Shown piece after piece: positions 1 through 8,493 of a stretch of 64,000 nt of DNA; position 1 is the first letter of the stretch; every line of letters begins with the position of its first letter. Location: NCBI RefSeq assembly GCF_018139545.1, contig NZ_JAGSPJ010000002.1, positions 186,001 to 250,000 on the forward strand, written 5' to 3'. The translations under genes were made by a program, and so were the position numbers. A model generated the notes under the pieces. It did not search any database and had not been told where the DNA came from. It was given only the letters and a program-made list of their open reading frames with translations. The stretch is from Affinundibacterium fentianense. GTDB lineage: Bacteria > Pseudomonadota > Gammaproteobacteria > Burkholderiales > Burkholderiaceae_D.

Positions 1-1545
<1,545 letters not shown>

Positions 1546-1555
1546 GGAGAAATCG

Positions 1556-1876
1556 ATGAAATTCACCCTTTCAACTTTGTTAGCGACATGTGCATTGGCA
1601 GTAGCAAGCCTACCTGCGATGGCCGACACAGGCGCGGATCTAACTAAGAAAAACAACTGTATGAATTGTCATGGCGTCGATAAGAAGATCGTAGGCCCGG
1701 CATTCAAAGACATTGCCAAGAAATATAAAGGGAATGCCGATGCAGTTGCACTGTTGTCCAAGAAAGTAAAAGATGGCGGCAGCGGTGTGTGGGGTCCAAT
1801 TCCTATGTCGCCAAATAAAGCCGTCAGCGATGCGGACATTAAAGTGATGGTGGAATACGTGTTGGCCATGAACTAA
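1556..1876 (+). CDS. nirM: Cytochrome c551-type electron carrier
   Basis: Small periplasmic class I cytochrome c of 106 residues, expected to pass electrons to NirS. A signal peptide is clear (residues 1-22, cleavage after PAMA), followed by the haem-binding motif CMNCH and a distal methionine ligand in PIPMSPN; the C-terminal helix ends VEYVLAMN. The start at 1556 is chosen because GAGGAGA lies just upstream, overlapping the nirS stop region; an upstream in-frame ATG at 1535 would precede the signal peptide inside nirS and is unlikely. The gene directly follows nirS, which supports the nirM name over another c551/c5 paralogue. A strong terminator follows at 1927-1960. Confidence 0.9.
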   Translation: MKFTLSTLLATCALAVASLPAMADTGADLTKKNNCMNCHGVDKKIVGPAFKDIAKKYKGNADAVALLSKKVKDGGSGVWGPIPMSPNKAVSDADIKVMVEYVLAMN

Positions 1877-1878
1877 AA

Positions 1879-1914
1879 CGCGTAATGGAGTGCAGCGCTG
1901 CACTCCACTACGCG
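1879..1914. repeat. 36-bp near-perfect palindrome after nirM
   Basis: Bases 1879-1914 form an inverted repeat with 18-base arms and one mismatch; the central 20 bases (1887-1906) are a perfect palindrome. It lies three bases after the nirM stop and just before a classical terminator. It may protect the mRNA 3' end or bind a protein; it has no T-run of its own. Confidence 0.75.
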
Positions 1915-1926
1915 CAGTTCACATTC

Positions 1927-1960
1927 AAGCGTACAGAGAACTAATCTGTACGCTTTTTTT
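1927..1960 (+). terminator. Rho-independent terminator of the nir operon
   Basis: A perfect 10-bp stem (AAGCGTACAG at 1927-1936 with its complement at 1946-1955), a 9-base loop and a run of seven T. It separates nirSM from the downstream gene pair, which therefore needs its own promoter within 1961-2100. Confidence 0.9.
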
Positions 1961-2099
1961 ATATTTACCAGTTCATTGTTAGGCATATTCACTGATAGAC
2001 TTTTGCATCTAGGGCGCCATATTATGCGCAATAGCGCTGTGCTCAAAACGCTGCACGTATGAACTTCGCAGATAGGCAGAGCTCTCAGACAAGCCATGC

Positions 2100-4841
2100 A
2101 TGCTATCGAGAACATTGACCATGACTACAAACGAACTTTGTATGAATCCGAGCTTGATCGATTGTCGTCAAGCCACACCAGAACAATATCCACAACTAGG
2201 TGGTAAAGGTTCGCAACTTGCTCGTTTGCACCGTTATGGTTTACCGGTGCCGATCAGCTTTGTTATGCCGGCTGCCTACTGCCGTGCGCTGATTCCCGAT
2301 GCGATCTGGACCCAGGCGATAGCCGCCTGCACACAGTTCAAGGATGAGCCGGAGCAGGCAGAATTAGCCTTAGGCACAGTTCGTCATGCGATTACCCAGT
2401 CGTCTACGCAAGATGACGCTAACGGCCAATTCCGAAGTGCATTAGAAGCATTTCTCACTGCACAAAACTGGCAGCAACAAACGCTTGCGGTGCGCTCTTC
2501 TGCGATCGGCGAAGATGGACTACAACATTCATTCGCTGGCATTCATCAAAGTGAACTCAATGTATTAGGACTTGCCGCTTTAGAACGCGCCATTTTAGAA
2601 GTGATCGCGTCCTTATGGACGCCACAAGCCTGCGCCTATCGCGATAAGATTCAATTTCCGCATTCCGATGCCAATATGGCGGTAGTGATTATGCCTATGG
2701 TCGAGAGTCATGCGGCTGGTGTGATTTTTACTTGCGATCCGCGTGACGGTCGTGAAGACAGATTATTGATCAGCAGCGTGTTAGGTTTGGCAGATGATCT
2801 AGTAGCAGGCAAAGTCAATGGCGAAGACATTATCGTGCAACATGATTGGTCGCATCAGGATTGGCATATCGCTGGTCGGCGTTCTGTGCATAGCAACACG
2901 ATGCAGATGTTTGACGCGCAGCATACACAATCGCAGCCCCACGCACCCAGTCAAACTGACACGATTTTATCTGACGCACAAGCCATGACACTGGCCCAAT
3001 TAGCCAGTGAAACTGCCAAGGCGATGGATTATTCAGCTCCCTATTTTGATATTGAATGGGTCTTCGACGGTCAGCAATTCTATTTGGTGCAAGCACGCCC
3101 TATCAGTGCGCGCGGGCTATACACCTATCCCTACTTGCAACAGCACGCAACGATGTGGACAAATGGGAATACCAAAGAAATTTTGCCCTTCGCGATTAAG
3201 ATCAGTGAACGTGATCCCTTGATTGTCGCGGTGAACGAAATGCTCACGCTCGCGCAACAAATCGTGGGCGTTCAAGTTCCGATTGGCATACAACGGGCTG
3301 CACAATTTGACGGTCATGTCTATCTGAACGCCTCTGTTATTCAATGGGAAATTTACCAGCATTTCAATCTTCATCCCGACGAAGTCAATTTCATTTTTGG
3401 TGGGCATCAAGCCAATATTCCGATTCCAAAACGAGCTTGGACAAATTACCTCAAGGTCGCAGGCAACTATGCAAAAGCATTGACTCGCTTCCCCGCTTAT
3501 CGACGGCGCGGTATGCAAGAAGCGCAAGCAATTCAGGCAGAGAGTTTGGCGTGGCGCAAACAGGATTTATCCACACTGAGCAATGCCGCACTGCAGCAAG
3601 AAATTCGTGAGCGATCACGCTATACCTACTTGCGGCATCGCGGGCTTTGCCTGATGCAAGGTGCCAGCGGCACGCTCATGCAATTGCAAAAATTTTTAGA
3701 TAAAGCCTGCCCGCAAGATGCCAAGGCGCTAGTCGCCGCATTAATGAGTGAAGGTGAAAAGAGTGTCAGCGCACAACAAGCCTTTGACTTACTCAGCCTA
3801 GCAAAAATCGCGCTGAACGATCATGTCGCGCTCGATTTCCTGCGAGGAAATCTAACAGAGATCGATATCCAAAGGTGTAGCCCAGCCTTTCAACAAGCAT
3901 ATACTGAGTTTTTGGCACGCTACGGCCATCGCGGCAATTATGAATCCTATGTTTCCCGTCCGAGCTGGCGCGAACAACCTGACACTCTGCATCTAGCCAT
4001 ACTCCATTTAGCAGAAGTCGATGCGGATGCCTTACAAAAACGACAGCACGAACAAATCGCCTGGGCGTGGAAAACCATCAAAGCGCAATGCCACTTCGGA
4101 CAAGTTAGTATGATCAAATTCATGCAGAAACAAGCCAAAATGGAATGCAACCAACGTGAATTTGCACGCAGCCATTTTGGACTGCTATTAGAGCGCTCTC
4201 GTGCCCTAATGTTAGAAGCTGGGCGACGCTTGCAAGAAACAAACAGCATTTCGAATAGCATAGATGTTTTTGATTTGGATTATGCTGAAATCGACAAGCT
4301 TCTGTCCAACAGTGATACTAGTCAGCATCTTGCGCAAGCAATGCAACATCGTATCGCCGATAGACAACAACAGATCGCGCGATGGGATGCGATGCCTATG
4401 CGCGATGTGGTACTTCAAACAGCGCAAGGCATGGTTGCCAAGGATTCCGCCAATGCCTCACCCAGTCTTCCTAACACTAACATGGTACAGAATGACGCTA
4501 CACAAGAATGGCAAGGTATCGCTGTCAGCATGGCCAGTTACCGTGGCAAAGTATGCTTGGTCGAATCACCTGCACAGATCGCCAAGCTTAAACGAGGTGA
4601 TATTGCGATTGCGCTCAGTACAGACCCCAGTTGGCTACCCATCTTTTTAAAAGCGGGTGGGATGATCGTTGAAACGGGTGGCTATCTTTCTCATAGTGCG
4701 ATCGTTGCACGCGAACTAGGTATCCCAACGATAGTCAATTTGCCTGGCATTACAACACAACTACAGGATGGGGATGAGGTCATGATTGACGGCCCAGCTG
4801 GGCGCCTCTATCGCTTAACATCAAGCAAAATAAGTCAGTAA
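2100..4841 (+). CDS. PEP synthase-like / rifampicin phosphotransferase-like PEP-utilising enzyme
   Basis: A cytoplasmic protein of 913 residues with the architecture of phosphoenolpyruvate synthases and related phosphotransferases. The N-terminal ATP-grasp-like PEP/pyruvate-binding domain (about 15-335) shows GGKGSQLARL, AVRSSAIGEDG, GVIFTCDP and EWVFDGQQFYLVQARP. A long helical middle follows (about 350-800). The C-terminal PEP-utiliser swivelling domain carries the phospho-acceptor histidine in GGYLSHSAIVARELGIP (His865 from the first ATG). The layout ATP domain, unique middle, His domain is that of rifampicin phosphotransferase and other orphan members; the PEP/pyruvate-binding TIM barrel of true PpsA is not recognised. 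The substrate is unknown. The start is uncertain (ATG at 2100, 2121 or 2142; none has a good ribosome site). It is followed after four bases by a secreted d1-like protein and lies just after nirSM, so a link to nitrite respiration or haem d1 is possible but only inferred. Confidence 0.75.
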   Translation: MLSRTLTMTTNELCMNPSLIDCRQATPEQYPQLGGKGSQLARLHRYGLPVPISFVMPAAYCRALIPDAIWTQAIAACTQFKDEPEQAELALGTVRHAITQSSTQDDANGQFRSALEAFLTAQNWQQQTLAVRSSAIGEDGLQHSFAGIHQSELNVLGLAALERAILEVIASLWTPQACAYRDKIQFPHSDANMAVVIMPMVESHAAGVIFTCDPRDGREDRLLISSVLGLADDLVAGKVNGEDIIVQHDWSHQDWHIAGRRSVHSNTMQMFDAQHTQSQPHAPSQTDTILSDAQAMTLAQLASETAKAMDYSAPYFDIEWVFDGQQFYLVQARPISARGLYTYPYLQQHATMWTNGNTKEILPFAIKISERDPLIVAVNEMLTLAQQIVGVQVPIGIQRAAQFDGHVYLNASVIQWEIYQHFNLHPDEVNFIFGGHQANIPIPKRAWTNYLKVAGNYAKALTRFPAYRRRGMQEAQAIQAESLAWRKQDLSTLSNAALQQEIRERSRYTYLRHRGLCLMQGASGTLMQLQKFLDKACPQDAKALVAALMSEGEKSVSAQQAFDLLSLAKIALNDHVALDFLRGNLTEIDIQRCSPAFQQAYTEFLARYGHRGNYESYVSRPSWREQPDTLHLAILHLAEVDADALQKRQHEQIAWAWKTIKAQCHFGQVSMIKFMQKQAKMECNQREFARSHFGLLLERSRALMLEAGRRLQETNSISNSIDVFDLDYAEIDKLLSNSDTSQHLAQAMQHRIADRQQQIARWDAMPMRDVVLQTAQGMVAKDSANASPSLPNTNMVQNDATQEWQGIAVSMASYRGKVCLVESPAQIAKLKRGDIAIALSTDPSWLPIFLKAGGMIVETGGYLSHSAIVARELGIPTIVNLPGITTQLQDGDEVMIDGPAGRLYRLTSSKISQ

Positions 4842-4845
4842 AACT

Positions 4846-5541
4846 ATGTCACGACTATTTACATTGCACTTACTTTTCACGGCTTGCTTAGGTATTTTTA
4901 ATACTGACGTCATGGCGCAATCAAGCGATATTCACAGCGCAACCCCGCGTCTAGAAACCAAGCAATATCAGTTATTTGAGGATGTAGATAAACACCAAAT
5001 CCGCATCCTTGATCGCAGCACAAAACAAACACTGCGCGTACTTCGCTTGCAAAACAAACAGGGGAAATATTCTCAACTCAGTACCATCTTGCACCACCAA
5101 CAGCGTCAAAGTTTTATTCTGGTGTTATCCGATATTGCAGAATTATGGGAGCTCAGTTATGACCCCAAAGCAGAACCCGTCTATCAAGGCTGGGTACATG
5201 ATTATCAAATGGGCGAAGGGATCGCCGATACCCAGTTGTTTGCACCGCGCAAAACTTTACTGAGCACGGCTTTAGATTGTTTCATCCTCGATCCACAGCG
5301 CCCGTATGTGGCAGGTGCAGATCAGCAGGGGAAATTTCAAATTATCAATCTCGATATTCGACGCCAAATTGTGGAACAGCAATTTGCGCAACCTGTGTAT
5401 CCATGTCTTAGCAAGTTAGAAAATACGGGGGCGACTTCGGTGCTGCATTTAAAGCTGACGTCTTCCGCTGCCGACAACACCGATACAACTAGTTCTGTTA
5501 TTTTGATTGATATGAAAACGGGAAAGCAGTTGACGCGTTGA
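4846..5541 (+). CDS. Secreted protein resembling part of a cytochrome d1-type propeller
   Basis: 231 residues with a signal peptide (cleavage after DVMAQ, about residue 25). The mature part has blade-like repeats such as HQIRILDRSTKQTLRV, ELWELSYDPKAEPVY and GKFQIINLDIRRQIV. The order resembles the d1-domain proteins NirS, NirF and NirN around the segment that in NirS reads NYADLNNL through FLHDGG. At the equivalent of FLHDGG this protein has LDCFILDP, so the axial-type histidine is absent, and the length covers only about half a d1 propeller. It starts four bases after the PEP-synthase-like gene, so the two are cotranscribed. It may bind or deliver a haem d1 precursor, or be a degenerate relative; the match is by eye and moderate. 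It does not look truncated by frameshift. Confidence 0.6.
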   Translation: MSRLFTLHLLFTACLGIFNTDVMAQSSDIHSATPRLETKQYQLFEDVDKHQIRILDRSTKQTLRVLRLQNKQGKYSQLSTILHHQQRQSFILVLSDIAELWELSYDPKAEPVYQGWVHDYQMGEGIADTQLFAPRKTLLSTALDCFILDPQRPYVAGADQQGKFQIINLDIRRQIVEQQFAQPVYPCLSKLENTGATSVLHLKLTSSAADNTDTTSSVILIDMKTGKQLTR

Positions 5542-5598
5542 TTTTTTAGGCATTGCTTGGTTTGCGTCGTTGCTTGGTTTGTACACATCGCTGAACTA

Positions 5599-5761
5599 CC
5601 CTCACCCTAGCCCTCTCCCGCTTGCGGGAGAGGGGATTTCAAACGAAATTTATGAGCGCAGATTACTGTTCAAATTTAGCAATCAATATCACGACGATTG
5701 CCTATTTCAAGGAATACATTAAGTCCCCTCTCCCGCAAGCGGGAGAGGGTTAGGGTGAGGG
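5599..5761. repeat. REP-like hairpin pair, tails outward
   Basis: Two inverted copies (5599-5635 and 5725-5761) of a hairpin CTCTCCCGC-TTGC-GGGAGAG carrying a CCCTCACCCTA tail. The tails point outward and the copies are 89 bases apart. The repeat lies between two convergent genes and could act as a bidirectional transcript end. A related pair is at 46497-46655. Confidence 0.85.
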
Positions 5762-5811
5762 ACGTTCAGTAACAACAAACCCTTGCAAGAACAAACAAAC
5801 TCACCAACAAT

Positions 5812-8175
5812 TTAGAATCCCACCACCAAAGAAGCATGATAGTAACGACCCGGCTGCGTATAGGCATCAACCACCACGGAGTTCGCGGCTAGGCCTTGCA
5901 CATCACTCCAATTCCAATACTTCTTATTGCTAATATTGTCGACACCAACATTCAGGCGCCAGTTCTTTTGCATAGTCCATTGCAATTGCATGTCCAAAGT
6001 CGTTACGCTTGGCACCAAGAATTGACGCACACGTGGCGGTACAGCAGGCTTAGGCAAATAAGGACTACTCAAACCTGCTTCGTCCTTGCCCGCTTGATGA
6101 CGTGCATTCAATTGCCAATCGACTCTATCAGTGGTGTAACGCAGACCAGCGAAGAACTTGCTGGGGTTAATCGCACTCAAAGGCGTATGTGCAACTTGAT
6201 CGGTGCCGCGAGTTTTACCATAAGAAAATGGCGAACTCCATTGACCACCTGCAAACTCGGCCCATTGAACTTGTCCACGGATTTCGAAACCATCTATTTT
6301 GGCTTTATCCACATTCACAGTTTGAAAAATCGCTGGATCCCCCGCAACGCCTTTGCCACCTAAGGGTTTTTTATCGTAAATCAAATCGGTATAACGACCA
6401 CTAAACACGGCCACGTCGAGATTGAATTTTTCAAATAAAGCACGCACACCGATTTCAACATTCTGACTCTTCTCAGGCTTTAAGTCAGGATTCGCCAATA
6501 ACACTGCCGGCACAGTTGAGCTATCAAATACCCCATTGATCTGCTGCGCATTTGGGGCGCGGAAACCGCCAGCTAGATTGGCATAGGCATTCCAATCCGC
6601 ATTGACCTTATACAGCACGCCCAACTTCGGAACGACTGCCGAACCTGATAGCGATTTCGCTGGTGTTTTGGCCGGAGGTGCAAAGCCTTCCTGCGTTTTG
6701 ACGTCTAAATCAAAATGGTCATAGCGTAAGCCTGGTGTGATGATCCATGAGCCTGCAAAGATCTCATCTTGCACAAACACTGCGCGGCTTGAATCACGGG
6801 TATCAGGAAAATATTTGCGTGGCGTAAAATCTGCATTGCCGGGGTCCACACCATCAAAGAAATTACTAACGTCGATTCTGGAATAATCAAAACCATAGCT
6901 AAGACGCTGTGCGAAATCGCTGGATGATTTGAACAACTTATCAGCTAACACGCTAAACTGCCACGCTTGCTCGGCATACGATACTTTACGCACACGATCA
7001 GCTAAGGTATTTCTATGCGTCACGCCGTCGTCTTGCGCACTGCTATCTTGATAGCTGAGATTGCTTTGGACATGATCGACCCAGCCATGATTGAGCGTAT
7101 AGCGATCAGTTAAGGTAAAACGATCACGCGTCGATTCTTTATGCGCAGTTTCGCCTTTGACCGCGGAAGCCGTCGTCATTGGCAACTTGGCGCGGCTCGA
7201 CAACAATTCGAAATCGGAGATCTTATCGATGTGCTCAACACTCAAACTGTGCTTTTGTGTCGTGCTAGGTTGATACACCAATTTTGCCAATACCGACTGA
7301 GTTTTATCGTCTTGTGGATTGGGTGTCGTTCTGTCGATATTAGGCACATCATTCGTCCCCTTATTTTCCAAGCCTTTGGCCTTACTTGCATTGGCACTAA
7401 TCAGCCAACTCCACTGCGGGTTGATACGACCGGCCAAACTAGCACCAAGGCTACGGCTATGGTCATCACCACTCCAATTAGCAAATAATTTGCCGCCAAA
7501 ATCTTTAGGCGCAGCACTCTTCTCTTGCAAAAAATCTTGCGGTTCTAAAGTCATGAAATTGACCAAACCTGCCAAACCATCCGAACCATATAACACCGAT
7601 GCTGGGCCGCGTACGATTTCCACTTGGCGAATCAAATTCATCGCGATTGAATCACGTCCAAAAGCATTACTACCGTTAATGTAACTACGCGGTAGCCGCA
7701 TACCATCGATCAACATCAGGACGCGATTACCGTCCTGACCACGGATAGCAAATCCAGCATTACCATCGCGCCCAGTGGAATTACCAACGCCAGTCACAGT
7801 AAAGCGCGCTGGCGCCCTTTTAACTTCGACGTTGGCAAGATTCTTGGCCAGATCCCGAATATCTGAAATACCCGAGCGCTCGATTTCTTTTTGGTCAATG
7901 ACGTCGATCGCCATTGGCAAATTTTCGACAAACTGTTCGTAGCGTGTTCCGCTGATCACGACTGTTTGGGCGAGCTTTGGGGTCCCTCCAGTGTCGCTTT
8001 TTACCGCCACGCCATGATCAACACTAAGACTCGTCGTCTGCGCATTCGCTGTACTGACCAGCCATCCACTCAGACTGACCACAGCAAGAGTCTGTAGAAA
8101 TTGTCGTAACGCAAACGCCCTCGGAGGGGCATATATACCTGTAGAAAACGATTCGTAAGTAGAACGTAGAAGCAT
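5812..8175 (-). CDS. TonB-dependent receptor, haemoglobin/haem family
   Basis: Outer-membrane receptor of 787 residues, probably for haem or a haem protein. A signal sequence ends near residue 45 (TANAQ), then a TonB-box-like stretch (QTVVISGTR), a plug domain (about 75-205: RDLAKNLANVEV, NAGFAIRGQDGNRVLMLIDG, VEIVRGPASVLYGSDGLAG) and a beta-barrel ending in aromatic VVGF. FRAP (538-541) and NPDLKPE (about 568) boxes typical of haem receptors are present. Unusually, no histidine lies between the two boxes, where haem receptors normally have the haem-ligating one. The start has TTGGAG upstream at good spacing. It stands alone without hmuTUV genes nearby, so the substrate is inferred from family only. 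Confidence 0.85.
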   Translation of the reverse strand: MLLRSTYESFSTGIYAPPRAFALRQFLQTLAVVSLSGWLVSTANAQTTSLSVDHGVAVKSDTGGTPKLAQTVVISGTRYEQFVENLPMAIDVIDQKEIERSGISDIRDLAKNLANVEVKRAPARFTVTGVGNSTGRDGNAGFAIRGQDGNRVLMLIDGMRLPRSYINGSNAFGRDSIAMNLIRQVEIVRGPASVLYGSDGLAGLVNFMTLEPQDFLQEKSAAPKDFGGKLFANWSGDDHSRSLGASLAGRINPQWSWLISANASKAKGLENKGTNDVPNIDRTTPNPQDDKTQSVLAKLVYQPSTTQKHSLSVEHIDKISDFELLSSRAKLPMTTASAVKGETAHKESTRDRFTLTDRYTLNHGWVDHVQSNLSYQDSSAQDDGVTHRNTLADRVRKVSYAEQAWQFSVLADKLFKSSSDFAQRLSYGFDYSRIDVSNFFDGVDPGNADFTPRKYFPDTRDSSRAVFVQDEIFAGSWIITPGLRYDHFDLDVKTQEGFAPPAKTPAKSLSGSAVVPKLGVLYKVNADWNAYANLAGGFRAPNAQQINGVFDSSTVPAVLLANPDLKPEKSQNVEIGVRALFEKFNLDVAVFSGRYTDLIYDKKPLGGKGVAGDPAIFQTVNVDKAKIDGFEIRGQVQWAEFAGGQWSSPFSYGKTRGTDQVAHTPLSAINPSKFFAGLRYTTDRVDWQLNARHQAGKDEAGLSSPYLPKPAVPPRVRQFLVPSVTTLDMQLQWTMQKNWRLNVGVDNISNKKYWNWSDVQGLAANSVVVDAYTQPGRYYHASLVVGF

Positions 8176-8493
8176 AATGACTCCAAAATGTTGTTTGAAG
8201 TCAGTCTAGCCTTGAGAGAAAAACGGTCAATCCGCTGTTTGCAGTTTGATATAGGTCTTTCGAACTATATGCTCATCGATTTTTTTTGAAATTTTCTTTT
8301 ATAACCAAGGAGATACAACATTGTCAGCACTCCATGTATCTGTGCTAACAGGCTAGAAGATCGATACACGTCATTGATGTATCGCAATGCAGCCAGTGTC
8401 GTTCGAGGCGCCCAAATTCCAAGTTCCTCGCATCAAATCGGCCTTGTCAGACTGCATTGCCACAACAAAATAAAGTTTGATCTACCCAACGCA
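8176..8493. other. Intergenic region upstream of haem-type receptor
   Basis: 318 bases between two minus-strand genes. It must hold the receptor promoter. An inverted repeat ATATAG-N10-CTATAT at 8249-8270 might be an operator, and a 7-bp stem CGATACA/TGTATCG occurs at 8362-8384. No convincing Fur box was found. No gene is supported here. Confidence 0.4.

Noticed and set aside
7141-7684. Plus-strand frames of 115 and 121 codons opposite the haem-type receptor
   Set aside because: No ribosome site or domain pattern; the minus-strand receptor frame is well supported.
8176-8300. Fur box before the haem-type receptor
   Set aside because: No stretch close to the GATAAT-type consensus was found; only a weak ATATAG/CTATAT inverted repeat.
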